Assembly: GCF_963678425.1 (NCBI RefSeq) | Contig: NZ_OY782855.1 | Span: 434,001-498,000, forward strand | DNA length: 64,000 nt | Reading direction: 5' to 3' | Origin: an uncultured Bacteroides sp. | GTDB lineage: Bacteria; Bacteroidota; Bacteroidia; Bacteroidales; Bacteroidaceae | Shown here: in pieces, positions 15,825-25,218 of the stretch | Position numbering within the stretch: position 1 is the stretch's first letter | Layout: each line of letters opens with the position of its first letter | Program-made: the position numbers and the translations under genes | Notes under the pieces: generated by a model | Database searches by the model: none | Seen by the model: only the letters and a program-made list of their open reading frames with translations | What the model was told of the DNA's origin: nothing

Positions 15825-18800
15825 TTATCTTTCTCTTTTCGTTTTGGGCTTTGGAGCTGTTTTGGTCTGAGGCTCATTAGAAATGGAATCAGCTGGTTGA
15901 ACAGTTTGTTTTTTCTTCTTACGGTTCCAGGGCAGCAGGTCGTTCCAGGTGTCGAAATCCTTCTTATACATGATACCGAGGCCTTGTGTGTTCAATGTTG
16001 TACGGGTATAATAACGGTCGTTGGACTGATTATAGGCTTTCATTCGTATCGTACCTGATCTGGTGAGCAAGTACTCTAAATCGAAATTCCCTACGAAGTT
16101 ACTTGTAACAGTAGGATTTTCCCTATATCCAAAGTTTCCGTTAATCAGTAGACGGTTGTTCAGCAGTTGTCCGGAAAGCATTCCTTCAAATTCCATATCG
16201 GTCCACCCATTGGTACCGGTATTACCGTTGAGCCCAATATTCCAGTTGCTGCTGTTGATTACCTGTGACAACATATTGTTTAGCTGTCCGGAAATGGTTG
16301 AGGATAGTACTGAAGTCATGGCATTGGAGTTCTGAGACGCAGTTGCATAGTTCGGAGTGTAGAACTTACCGACACCTAATAAATAGAGTGTCTGCATGTT
16401 TATCTGATCTTCCGTACTGATTACATTTTGTACAATACGTTGTTTCTCTTCGCTCTCATTGGGTAATGCAATGCCCAGCTTTATGGCAGGATGCAAAAGG
16501 TTACCGGTGATATCCATTGTACAGTTCACTTTTACGTTTGATTTCTTGAGATCGTCCGGAACTTCCGAGCCCAGATCGCTTAGTGAAGCAGCATTGACTG
16601 TGTAAGCAGCTTTGATATCAAGGTTGGCATTCAACGGATCGCCGTTAAAGTTGATAGAACTGCCTGAATTGATGCTGAAATCCTTACGTATCAGTTCCTT
16701 AAGACTGAATTTGTATGTACCGTGGTCTACCGTGTAACTACCGAACATCTTAACGCCTCCTTTATTGTAGTATTCCAGGCGGATACTTCCTGTTCCTTTT
16801 CCAATCATGTAGTCGTTTGAAATAGGGTCGACTATAATTTTCATGGTTCCTTCGGGGGTGGCATCCACTAACATATTGAGGTGAATATCCATTTGCGAGG
16901 CTTCTGCTTCTTTTTCGATGTTTTGCAGGAAGTAATCTTTAACAGCAGTGGTGTCTTCCTCTATTCTGCGCTTCGGAGTTTTGTCAACAAAGGTAACAAA
17001 CTGATTGCTGACAGCTGAAGTGGTGTTGGCCATCATATACACGAAACTAGTATTCCGGTTGGTACTTATGGCCGCATCTATGTTCAATCCGGTATTGTTT
17101 CCAGTGAGCAAAACATTTCCTGTGCCATATACTTTGCCATAGAAAGGCATGTCCGGACTCTCTTTAGTGTCGTATACCAGCATGTTTTTTGCATCCATTT
17201 GCAGGTGGTAGTTCATATCTTTGAAATGCTCGTGTCGCACGTAACCGCTGACCATTCCGGTATGCCCCTCCATATCATGGAGCTTGACATTGTTCAGGGT
17301 GAACTCGTTGGGAGTGATCCGAACTGAGTCTTTTATGGCGAACTTGGTGTTCAGAACGTTGATCTTGAATGAAGCATCGGCAAGGGCAGACCCTTCCAGT
17401 GTAAGTGCTTTAAACAGTCCGAACAGTCTCACATTTCCGGAAGCCCGGCCTTTTATATCAGTAGCAATGCTCTGCAGATAGGGTTGCAGGAATGCTATAT
17501 TGGTGTTGTGAGCATCAAAATGAAGATCCAACCCTTTCTTTTTTGGAGAAATATAACCTTTCACGTTGGTCTCGGAAATATTAGACTCGTTGATTTTTCC
17601 TTCCAGGTAAACTCCTTCCTCATCTTTATCCCATTCTCCGTGGACATTCATATCGCCAACCACCCCCTTATTAAATGAAAAGTCCTTAACGAAAAGATTG
17701 GCATTCATAACAGGGCTTTTCATTATCTGGCTTGCATATGCCATACCTGTAGCTTTCCCGTTTAAGTCAACTGATTTAAGATTTACAATATCAAAGATAT
17801 ATCCTATACCGATATCTTTTAGTTCCACCTTTAAGGTATCGTTGGCATTCGCTGTAGCCTTACCATTGATGCGCAGGAACTGACCTTTATGCTTAAACAG
17901 GAAATTATCTACATACACACGGCCTGAATCTACTTCGATGTGTGAAGGATGAATGTTCCATACCGTATCATTCAGAATAACTTCGGTAGGCTCCACATCT
18001 ATTTTAGCCTGAAGAAGAGGGCTCTCTCCAGCTGTTTTAAAGAAGCTGGTGATAGTAGAGAATTTACCGCTATAGGTTTGAACGGCATTATTTCCCCAGT
18101 TAATGGATGTATGAACTTTATCGTTTTGTGCAAACGCTTCCAATGAAAGATTGACTGTGGAGTTTTTCATCCTTTTATTGCCCCTGAAGTTACATTTAAA
18201 CAGGTTATCGGTAGTTTCACAAAGAATGATTCCCGATTCAAAAAACAGATCGTTATATTGTATGCCTGGAAAATAGCCATCAATCTTCAGTTTCCGTTCA
18301 TTGTCGTTGATATACCCTTTTATAGAGCTGTGCTTGTATATGTTCAACGGAATATTGAACACATTAGAGAGGATATCCGTGTTGTAAATTTGCACATCGA
18401 AATTAAAGTCGTTGTGTGGTTCCTTATATTTTTTGTTTACGGTTAGCAGAGAAGGAATGTATCTTTCCACGGTTTTCATGATGCTCACCGGAATGGTTTG
18501 GTATGAATAGTTGCCTTTTACTGTAGCAGTGAGGAATTTGGAATTAATCTCCAGACTTTTTACACCGCCTGTACGTTTGGCTGCAATATTCAGGTTGTCC
18601 ATAAAGTAATTCTTCTCCGGACTTACAAACGTAAAGCTGTCTACATTAATTTCTCCTATCATATCATCTATAGAGTGTCCGGTGAAATTGGCATCCACCG
18701 TTAAAGAGAATTTTGCATCTTTGTATTTATTTGTCAGATGCAGGTTGTTTGGACGGATATCCCGGATATCTGCGTGAAAGTTGAACGTAGGCAGCTTCTG

Positions 18801-20264
18801 GGAAAGATTTATTTTTCCGTTCAGGGAGACATTCCCATTCTCGTCATTCAATGCTACTTGTCCGTCGAAGCCTCCGTTTTTGTATAACCCATCGAGCTTG
18901 ATATTCTTGTAGTCATAACCGTTATATTCCAATAAAGATACTAAACCTTTAATAGAAATATCTGGTTTTAATCCCTTGAGATGTACTCCTTTCACTTCCA
19001 GATTCAGGGAGGTTTTCCCAAACGTTTTTTCGTTATTGAGCAATTTGCCCAAGTTAAATTCATTTGTTTTTATGGCACCGGAGTAATTGTAGCTGCCTTT
19101 TGCTTTATTGGAGCTGAATTTAACATCAGTCTTCACCGTTCCCAACCCTGTGTTAAAGGTTCCGTAAGTAACTAAATCATTAAAGTATCCCGAAACTTCG
19201 CCTTTGAATGCAATGTTTCCCAATCTTTTTAAGATATCAGGAGTGCCGGAGAAGTTCTTAACCAGATTTCGTACCAGAAAATCCATTCCGGCACGGCTTA
19301 ATTTCAACTGTTGAATATCACCCACCAGATAAGTGTCCTTGATATGTGTGAGGTCCTGAAAAGCAACTCCTCCACTGAACAGGAAATTGTTGTTGGCATT
19401 GATTCTCAGATCGGATATGGCTAATTGATTGATTGTGCCGTTTATTCTCATTCCCAGATCTAGTTTGTCCCGGAAATTAGCAAGTGCCGGTATAAAAGGT
19501 GAAAGATCACTTAGTGTAATGGAGGAAGGAAGTATCCGTGTTGAGAAAAAAACTCCATTGACAAAGTCCTTAATTGCCTTGGGGCTTTCATACGAGATCT
19601 TGACCGGAGTCAGCTGTATGTTTGTATTAGGTAATCCGATATGGATGTTCTCAATTTTGGTTCCTTTGGCATTGCCTGCAAATTTAAGTGATAATTTTTT
19701 CAGTTCAAATCCCGACTGCTCGTTCAGGCTCAACCGTTTTATTGAAAGATTTATAGTATCCTTGCGCAGTGCTTTCAGAGAAATATTCGCTATAATATTG
19801 GATAGCTGTATGTGTTTGGCATTAAATTTACCAGGACTTCCAGGTTCTGATAAAATGTCATAATTAAACGTACCGCGGCGAATAAGCACGGAATTAATGC
19901 GCAAATCAAGTTTACTTTCTTTTTTTACAGTGTCTTTACTGGCAAATGCATCAATAACAAATTTGCAGTTGATGGGATCCTTTGGAGTTTTCTTGTTCAG
20001 GTGAATATTAAATCCAAAGAGTTGTACGCTTCGAATGGTAATTTTTCCTTTGAATAAAGGCAGAATCTCAAATTTTGCAGAAAGGCGTGACACCTTTAGC
20101 ATTTCTCTCTTCGATTGGTCCTTCAGCAATACATCGTCTATAATAATTCTGTTCATCAGTCCGATATCAACCCGACCGATAGAAAGTTCAGTATGGAGAA
20201 TCTTTTCTAATTCATCAGTGGCAATGATTGCCATTTTATGTTGAATATAGGGTATATTCAACAT
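15825..20264 (-). CDS. tamB: TamB-like translocation/assembly protein (DUF490), AsmA-like repeats
   Basis: A protein of at least 1479 residues built of beta-strand repeats, as in TamB/AsmA-like lipid-transport bridges. The N-terminal region ELSIGRVDIGLMNRIIIDDV and KFEILPLFKGKITIRSVQLF is typical of Bacteroidetes TamB. The C-terminal DUF490 domain (about 1040-1440) contains SIRLEYYNKGGVKMFGSYTV and the GLNGNTGTNGWTDMEFEGML region. It should span the periplasm from inner to outer membrane and help insert outer-membrane proteins or move lipids. From the ATG at 20264 the protein lacks its usual signal anchor. The upstream 29 codons (to 20351) are open and encode a basic stretch plus a hydrophobic helix (RKIVLIFLSVVIGLYLGIII) but contain no ATG, GTG or TTG in frame. 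The true start is therefore uncertain. No TamA-like gene lies next to it. Confidence 0.88.
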   Translation of the reverse strand: MLNIPYIQHKMAIIATDELEKILHTELSIGRVDIGLMNRIIIDDVLLKDQSKREMLKVSRLSAKFEILPLFKGKITIRSVQLFGFNIHLNKKTPKDPINCKFVIDAFASKDTVKKESKLDLRINSVLIRRGTFNYDILSEPGSPGKFNAKHIQLSNIIANISLKALRKDTINLSIKRLSLNEQSGFELKKLSLKFAGNAKGTKIENIHIGLPNTNIQLTPVKISYESPKAIKDFVNGVFFSTRILPSSITLSDLSPFIPALANFRDKLDLGMRINGTINQLAISDLRINANNNFLFSGGVAFQDLTHIKDTYLVGDIQQLKLSRAGMDFLVRNLVKNFSGTPDILKRLGNIAFKGEVSGYFNDLVTYGTFNTGLGTVKTDVKFSSNKAKGSYNYSGAIKTNEFNLGKLLNNEKTFGKTSLNLEVKGVHLKGLKPDISIKGLVSLLEYNGYDYKNIKLDGLYKNGGFDGQVALNDENGNVSLNGKINLSQKLPTFNFHADIRDIRPNNLHLTNKYKDAKFSLTVDANFTGHSIDDMIGEINVDSFTFVSPEKNYFMDNLNIAAKRTGGVKSLEINSKFLTATVKGNYSYQTIPVSIMKTVERYIPSLLTVNKKYKEPHNDFNFDVQIYNTDILSNVFNIPLNIYKHSSIKGYINDNERKLKIDGYFPGIQYNDLFFESGIILCETTDNLFKCNFRGNKRMKNSTVNLSLEAFAQNDKVHTSINWGNNAVQTYSGKFSTITSFFKTAGESPLLQAKIDVEPTEVILNDTVWNIHPSHIEVDSGRVYVDNFLFKHKGQFLRINGKATANANDTLKVELKDIGIGYIFDIVNLKSVDLNGKATGMAYASQIMKSPVMNANLFVKDFSFNKGVVGDMNVHGEWDKDEEGVYLEGKINESNISETNVKGYISPKKKGLDLHFDAHNTNIAFLQPYLQSIATDIKGRASGNVRLFGLFKALTLEGSALADASFKINVLNTKFAIKDSVRITPNEFTLNNVKLHDMEGHTGMVSGYVRHEHFKDMNYHLQMDAKNMLVYDTKESPDMPFYGKVYGTGNVLLTGNNTGLNIDAAISTNRNTSFVYMMANTTSAVSNQFVTFVDKTPKRRIEEDTTAVKDYFLQNIEKEAEASQMDIHLNMLVDATPEGTMKIIVDPISNDYMIGKGTGSIRLEYYNKGGVKMFGSYTVDHGTYKFSLKELIRKDFSINSGSSINFNGDPLNANLDIKAAYTVNAASLSDLGSEVPDDLKKSNVKVNCTMDITGNLLHPAIKLGIALPNESEEKQRIVQNVISTEDQINMQTLYLLGVGKFYTPNYATASQNSNAMTSVLSSTISGQLNNMLSQVINSSNWNIGLNGNTGTNGWTDMEFEGMLSGQLLNNRLLINGNFGYRENPTVTSNFVGNFDLEYLLTRSGTIRMKAYNQSNDRYYTRTTLNTQGLGIMYKKDFDTWNDLLPWNRKKKKQTVQPADSISNEPQTKTAPKPKTKRER

Positions 20265-20359
20265 GATAATAATTCCCAGGTAAAGGCCAATTACTACTGA
20301 AAGGAATATTAATACTATTTTTCTTATTGTTCTGATAACCCAAATCTTTATTTAATGAA

Positions 20360-20367
20360 CAAAAATA
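20360..20367 (-). promoter_or_regulatory. -7 boxes upstream of tamB
   Basis: The reverse strand reads TATTTTTG here and TAGTTTTG at 20385-20392, both matching TAnnTTTG. The first would place the transcript start close to the beginning of the open tamB frame at about 20351. Confidence 0.4.
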
Positions 20368-20455
20368 AGGAATATTGTTCATACCAAAACTATAGTATAC
20401 CTATATTTTGTAATATTTAGTCTCTTTTTGAACAAAAAGCATGATATATTGACCA

Positions 20456-20485
20456 ATTGGAATTCTTTTAAGGTGCTTACCTTTG
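20456..20485 (+). promoter_or_regulatory. Promoter of the response-regulator gene
   Basis: ATTG at 20456-20459, 18 bp, then TACCTTTG at 20478-20485. The ATG is 34 bp downstream. Confidence 0.6.
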
Positions 20486-20518
20486 CAGAAATGAATTTAA
20501 AGTTCAAACATTTGATTT

Positions 20519-21253
20519 ATGAACACGAATGCTGCTATACTTATTTATGGTCCTGACTGCCATTCAACTCAGTCGTTGCTTGAGTCTCTTCAAGAGAAAA
20601 ATGTTGAAGTGAAACTTTTCTCTGAAGTGGAGAGCGCATATCATTATTATTGTAATACGCGACCTCAGGTTTGTATTCTCCATGAATTTTCTTCACTTGA
20701 AAGTTGTTTCCCTTTAGCCAAACGAATACTGGAGTTTAGCAGAGATACTTATCTTATTTTTATTTTCAAACAAGATAAGATGATTAATCTAAGAATAGGA
20801 TTTCAATTAGGAGCAGATGATTGCTTAATGATTCCATATGATATAGATGAGCTGAAACTAAGAATAAAAGCGATGATCAGGAGAGGACTTGAAGCAAAGA
20901 CTAAACCATCTGAATATGTATTAGGAAAATATCTTTTTGATGCTCAGAAAGATATTTTATTTTTTGATAAATTGAAAATACATCTTACAACCAGGGAAAC
21001 TGATTTGTTGTCACTACTCTGTAAAAAAATAAATGAGGTTGTGTCATGGGAAGATGCCTTGAATGCAATCTGGAGTGTAGACGACTTTGTTAATTCCCGT
21101 GTTCTTTCAATCTATATTTATAAACTAAGGCAAATACTGAAGAAAGATCCTTCCGTGCAAATCGTCACACTGCATGGAATAGGATATAAATTGACTGTGA
21201 ACTCAGCGAATAAAATTACTGAAACAATGCCTTACCTGTATAGTAGAATCTAA
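20519..21253 (+). CDS. OmpR-type response regulator with degenerate receiver domain
   Basis: A 244-residue protein: receiver-like domain (about 5-122) and winged-helix DNA-binding domain (about 135-228; LTTRETDLLSLLCKK, VLSIYIYKLRQILKKD, VTLHGIGYKL). The fold cues GFQLGADD and DELKLRIKAMIRR are present, but the catalytic residues are lost. The phospho-acceptor Asp position (PxxxxLD in active receivers) is His55 in PQVCILHE. The acidic pair at the N-terminus is not seen (ILIYGPD). The conserved Lys before Pro is Ile105 (LMIPYD). It should bind DNA but not be controlled by phosphorylation in the normal way. No histidine kinase lies nearby. It is divergent from tamB and separate from map, which has its own -7 box. 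Confidence 0.88.
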   Translation: MNTNAAILIYGPDCHSTQSLLESLQEKNVEVKLFSEVESAYHYYCNTRPQVCILHEFSSLESCFPLAKRILEFSRDTYLIFIFKQDKMINLRIGFQLGADDCLMIPYDIDELKLRIKAMIRRGLEAKTKPSEYVLGKYLFDAQKDILFFDKLKIHLTTRETDLLSLLCKKINEVVSWEDALNAIWSVDDFVNSRVLSIYIYKLRQILKKDPSVQIVTLHGIGYKLTVNSANKITETMPYLYSRI

Positions 21254-21317
21254 ACTGATAGTTTATTAATTTTATTGAATCTTGATTTTACAGCCGGTAT
21301 ATATTACTTTTTTTTAT

Positions 21318-21325
21318 TAATTTTG
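21318..21325 (+). promoter_or_regulatory. -7 box before map
   Basis: TAATTTTG matches TAnnTTTG and lies 28 bp before the ATG. No -33 at the right spacing is visible. Confidence 0.5.
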
Positions 21326-21353
21326 CAGATTGATAAAATAGAAAGGATATAAT

Positions 21354-22214
21354 ATGTCATTAAAAAGGATAAAAAATAATTGGCATCCTGTTAAAGGAGA
21401 GCCTCTCACTGAACTGGACAAGAAAGTTCTTTATCATCAAAATAAGGGTTATCTGGTACCTAAACGTAAATTAATTAAAACTCCTGAACAGATTGAAGGA
21501 ATACGCAAAAGTGGTTTGATTAACACCGGAGTTCTCGATCTGGTATCTGAAAAAATTCATTTGGGCATGTCTACTGCCGAAATTGATAAGCTGGTATACG
21601 ATTATACTGTGGCCCACGGTGCTATTCCTGCACCTCTTAATTATGAAGGGTTCCCTAAGAGTGTATGTGTGTCTGTTAATGATGTAGTGTGTCACGGCAT
21701 TCCGGACGAACATCAGATTCTAAAGGAAGGAGATATCGTGAATGTGGATGTTTCGACTATTTTAGACGGCTATTTTTCAGATGCATCACGAATGTTTATG
21801 ATAGGAGAGGTAAAGCCCGAATTAAAGAAACTGGTAGAGGTTACCAAAGAATGCCTGGAGATAGGGGTGAATAAAGCTAAACCTTGGGGATTTCTCGGAG
21901 ACATTGGTGCTGCCATTCAGCAACATGCTGAAAAGAACGGTTTTTCAGTTGTCAGAGATTTGTGCGGACACGGTGTAGGACTGAAATTTCATGAAGAACC
22001 TGATGTGGAACATTTCGGCAAAAAGAAGAATGGAATGTTATTGGTGCCGGGAATGGTATTCACCATTGAACCGATGATCAATATGGGTAAGTATGATGTG
22101 TATGTGGACGATGAGGACGGATGGACTATTTATACGGACGACGGACTACCTTCTGCACAGTGGGAATATACGCTTGTCATTACCGAAACCGGAGCTGAAA
22201 TACTGACTCATTAA
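21354..22214 (+). CDS. map: Type I methionine aminopeptidase
   Basis: A 286-residue MetAP that removes the initiator methionine from nascent proteins. The metal ligands are visible: Asp in NVDVSTILDGYFSDASRMF (two Asp), His in CGHGVGLKFHEEP, Glu in VFTIEPMI and Glu in WEYTLVIT. The N-terminal extension of about 40 residues (KRIKNNWHPVKGEPLTELDK) is longer than in E. coli MetAP and, from memory, common in Bacteroidetes. It has its own promoter and stands between the response regulator and the glycosylation cluster. Confidence 0.95.
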   Translation: MSLKRIKNNWHPVKGEPLTELDKKVLYHQNKGYLVPKRKLIKTPEQIEGIRKSGLINTGVLDLVSEKIHLGMSTAEIDKLVYDYTVAHGAIPAPLNYEGFPKSVCVSVNDVVCHGIPDEHQILKEGDIVNVDVSTILDGYFSDASRMFMIGEVKPELKKLVEVTKECLEIGVNKAKPWGFLGDIGAAIQQHAEKNGFSVVRDLCGHGVGLKFHEEPDVEHFGKKKNGMLLVPGMVFTIEPMINMGKYDVYVDDEDGWTIYTDDGLPSAQWEYTLVITETGAEILTH

Positions 22215-22317
22215 TATTTAATTTACTGAACAAATAAAGTTTCTCAATATTCGGAATATAATTAATAATTTATCAAATATAAATTGCCCCAACCAACTAC
22301 TATTTAAGAATAAAACA

Positions 22318-23046
22318 ATGAATAAATCTGCAAATTATAAATTTACCATTATTGTGCCTGTGTATAACGAGGAAGACAATATCTATGCTTTGGAGAAGAA
22401 ATTAGGAGAATTTCTTCCAGAATCCATTTATCCTGCCTGTGTGCTCTTCGTAAACGACGGCTCAAAAGACGATAGTAAGAAACGCCTGATGGAGATTTGT
22501 GACAGGAATGAGCATTTTTATTATATGGATTTAAGTCATAACTCCGGACTTAGCGCAGCTATGAAAGCTGGAATTGATGCTGCTTATTCTGAATATGTGG
22601 GATATATGGATGCTGATTTGCAGACTACTCCCGACGACTTTAACTTATTACTGGAACATATAAAGGAGTATGAAATGGTAATGGGGATAAGAGCTAACCG
22701 TAAGGACTCTTTTTTCAAGAATCTTCAGTCTAAAATAGCAAATGGCTTTCGCAATATGATGACTCACGACGGAGTATCTGATACAGGATGCCCGCTTAAG
22801 GTGATTCGTACAGAATATGCAAAGAGAGTGCCTTTCTTTACAGGGATGCATAGGTTTCTACCTGCATTGATTCAGTTACAGAATGGAAAGGTAATGCAAA
22901 TTCCAGTCCGGCATTTTCCAAGGGTGGCCGGTGTTTCTAAATATAATTTGTGGAACAGACTGATTTCCCCTTTCCTTGATTGCTTTGCATATCGTTGGAT
23001 GAAAAAAAGATATATTAATTACAGCATCGGGGAAAATAATTTATGA
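22318..23046 (+). CDS. GT2 family glycosyltransferase (ArnC/DPM1-like)
   Basis: A 242-residue GT-A enzyme. It starts with FTIIVPVYNEEDNIYALEKK, has FVNDGSKDDS, and the DxD-like YMDADLQTTPDDF. This pattern is that of polyprenyl-phosphate glycosyltransferases such as ArnC, DPM1 and RgtE. It lacks the C-terminal transmembrane pair seen in many ArnC homologues and ends with a basic tail. It probably loads a sugar onto undecaprenyl phosphate at the inner face of the membrane. It overlaps the next gene by 4 nt (ATGA), the first link in a four-gene unit with the LAB_N, ArnT-like and epimerase genes. Confidence 0.9.
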   Translation: MNKSANYKFTIIVPVYNEEDNIYALEKKLGEFLPESIYPACVLFVNDGSKDDSKKRLMEICDRNEHFYYMDLSHNSGLSAAMKAGIDAAYSEYVGYMDADLQTTPDDFNLLLEHIKEYEMVMGIRANRKDSFFKNLQSKIANGFRNMMTHDGVSDTGCPLKVIRTEYAKRVPFFTGMHRFLPALIQLQNGKVMQIPVRHFPRVAGVSKYNLWNRLISPFLDCFAYRWMKKRYINYSIGENNL

Positions 23047-23678
23047 TGATGTATGTTGTCGGGTTTCTGGCCCAGGCGTTCTTTTCAGCGCGTATCTTGT
23101 TTCAATGGATACTGTCTGAAAAGGCTAAGAAGGTTGTGTCGCCTTCTATTTTCTGGATTCTGAGTATTCTAGGATCTTATTTATTGGTTATTTATGGCTG
23201 GATGAGAGATGATTTTTCCATTCTGTTGGGACAGTTTATTTCTTATTATATCTATATATGGAACCTTCATGAGAAAGGTGACTGGAAGCGGGTGCATGTC
23301 TTGCTTCGGACAGTATTGCTGCTAACTCCGATTGTTGCAGTTGTTTTTGTTTGTAACAATGCGGATGAATTTATAGCCTCCTTCCTGAAGAATGACAAAG
23401 TGCCGTTATGGTTGCTTATCTTTGGCTCAATGGGCCAGATTATATTCACTCTTCGGTTTGTTTACCAAATGGTTTATTCGGCAAGACGAAAGGAATCTAT
23501 CTTACCTATTGGCTTTTGGGTTATCAGCCTGATTGGTTCATCAGTGATTATCTCTTATGGAGCATTTCGTCTGGATCCTGTTTTGATATTAGGCCAGGCA
23601 GTAGGTTTTGTGGCTTACTTCCGGAATATAATGATTGCACGAAAAGACTATAAATACCGATTAAATGAAAGCAAATAA
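23043..23678 (+). CDS. Membrane protein with two LAB_N (lipid-A-disaccharide synthase N-terminal-like) repeats
   Basis: A 211-residue multi-spanning protein. Two copies of the LAB_N pattern are seen: GFLAQAFFSARILFQWILSE with PSIFWILSILGSYLLVIYG, and then FTLRFVYQMVYSARR with LPIGFWVISLIGSSVIISYG. This small four-to-six-helix family often neighbours polyprenyl-phosphate glycosyltransferases. A role as flippase or partner for the lipid-linked sugar is an inference from context and from its resemblance to small transporters such as ArnE/F. It overlaps the GT2 gene by 4 nt and the ArnT-like gene by 14 nt. Confidence 0.85.
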   Translation: MMMYVVGFLAQAFFSARILFQWILSEKAKKVVSPSIFWILSILGSYLLVIYGWMRDDFSILLGQFISYYIYIWNLHEKGDWKRVHVLLRTVLLLTPIVAVVFVCNNADEFIASFLKNDKVPLWLLIFGSMGQIIFTLRFVYQMVYSARRKESILPIGFWVISLIGSSVIISYGAFRLDPVLILGQAVGFVAYFRNIMIARKDYKYRLNESK

Positions 23679-25209
23679 ATATTTCCTGCTACTGTTGGCG
23701 TTTCTGCCTCTGCTGTTTTTGCGTGATTTCACACCGGATAATGAGTTGAAATATCTTAGTATTGCTGATGAAGCGATACGCAATGGTAACTTTTTCACTT
23801 TCACCAATCATGGATTGGTTTATGCTGACAAGCCACCGCTCTATTTATGGATTGTCATGTTAGGGAAACTTCTTTTCGGAACCCACAGCATGTTATTCTT
23901 AGGATTATTCTCTGTGATCCCTGCCTTGGTGATTCTTTATGTGATGGATAAGTGGATTGCCGGTGAAGCAGATCAAAAGAATCGTCTTTCCGGACAATTG
24001 ATGTTGATTACCAGCGGTTACTTTATAGGAGCAGGAGTCGTTTTGCGGATGGATATGCTGATGTGCATGTTTATTGTGCTTTCGCTTTATACTTTTTATC
24101 AGATGTATGCAGGAAAAGGTACAAAGTGGAGCCGTTTCTTATTTCCGTTTTATGTTTTTATGGCATTGTTCACCAAAGGTCCTATCGGGATACTGGTTCC
24201 GCTTTTGTCTGTTGTTGCTTTTCTGGCGGTAAAGGGTGAACTGAAAACTCTGGGACGATATCTGGGTGCTAAAACATGGATTATCTTGTTTGCCGGCTCG
24301 GCTATCTGGTTTGCAGGTGTTTTTATAGAGGGAGGATATGATTATTTACATAATCTGCTGTTTAATCAGACTGTAAACAGAGCAGTTGATTCCTTCCATC
24401 ATAAGAAACCTTTTTATTTCTACTTTGAGGTAATATGGTATTGTCTTGCTCCGTGGTCATTGCTTTATATTGGTGTTTTGTTTGCCGGAATCAAAGCTAA
24501 GTTAATCAATACAGATCTGGAGAAGCTCTTTTTAACGATAATTACTGTAACCTTTGTAATGCTCTCATTGATTAGCTCTAAGGTAGAAGTTTATATGCTT
24601 CCGGCTTTTCCTTTTTTTGCCTATCTGGCAGTGCTACTGTTGCAAAAGGGCAAACAAAATAAGTTTGTTTCTGCATTGATTGCTATTCCGGTGACTATCA
24701 TTGGACTAACATTCCCTGCAGCTCTTGTGTTAGGCCGGTTTCACTCAATGGCTTTCTTGAACAATCCGGTGGTTTATCTGTTGACAGGATTATTGTTAGT
24801 TATAGCTGTCTTTTCTCTTTATTATCTATACAAACAAAAGAATCTGAATAAGTCTGTCAACGCGCTTGCTATAGGATTGCTTCTGGTGATCTTTATCGGG
24901 TCGTTCTTTATTCCTTCTTATAATCAATATATAGGATACGGAGAGCTTTGTAAGGAAGGAAAGGAGATTGCACGGCAGAGAGGTATAGATACTTTCTACT
25001 TCTACAATGCTGGTAGAATGGAAAATATAGATTCTTATTTAAATCATGAGTTGAAAGAATTAAAGGAGTCTGATCTGAACAATATGCAATGCAGGAAAGC
25101 AATTTTGTTTGTTCGGACAAAAGATATAGAGAGAAATCCTTCACTGAAAAAGATGGTGGAAAGGAAAGACAAAATAATTAAAGGTAATTGTTCTATCGTA
25201 ATTCTTTAA
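23665..25209 (+). CDS. ArnT/PMT-like membrane glycosyltransferase (GT39/83 type)
   Basis: A 514-residue protein with about 11-12 hydrophobic segments and a C-terminal periplasmic domain. The first periplasmic loop has the family signature: an acidic RDFTPDNELKYLSIADEAI segment (the catalytic Asp/Glu region), then GLVYADKPPLYLWIVMLGK. This is the DKPPL motif of ArnT and related GT-C enzymes, which use a lipid-linked sugar donor. The acceptor may be lipid A, another glycan or a protein, and the sequence does not decide this. It lies between the LAB_N gene and the UDP-glucuronate epimerase, so the donor is likely a uronic acid (inference). Confidence 0.9.
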   Translation: MKANKYFLLLLAFLPLLFLRDFTPDNELKYLSIADEAIRNGNFFTFTNHGLVYADKPPLYLWIVMLGKLLFGTHSMLFLGLFSVIPALVILYVMDKWIAGEADQKNRLSGQLMLITSGYFIGAGVVLRMDMLMCMFIVLSLYTFYQMYAGKGTKWSRFLFPFYVFMALFTKGPIGILVPLLSVVAFLAVKGELKTLGRYLGAKTWIILFAGSAIWFAGVFIEGGYDYLHNLLFNQTVNRAVDSFHHKKPFYFYFEVIWYCLAPWSLLYIGVLFAGIKAKLINTDLEKLFLTIITVTFVMLSLISSKVEVYMLPAFPFFAYLAVLLLQKGKQNKFVSALIAIPVTIIGLTFPAALVLGRFHSMAFLNNPVVYLLTGLLLVIAVFSLYYLYKQKNLNKSVNALAIGLLLVIFIGSFFIPSYNQYIGYGELCKEGKEIARQRGIDTFYFYNAGRMENIDSYLNHELKELKESDLNNMQCRKAILFVRTKDIERNPSLKKMVERKDKIIKGNCSIVIL

Positions 25210-25218
25210 GTTGTTGTT

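Noticed and set aside
19429..19863. 144-codon forward frame inside tamB
   Set aside because: Shadow of the reverse-strand tamB coding sequence; low-information translation.
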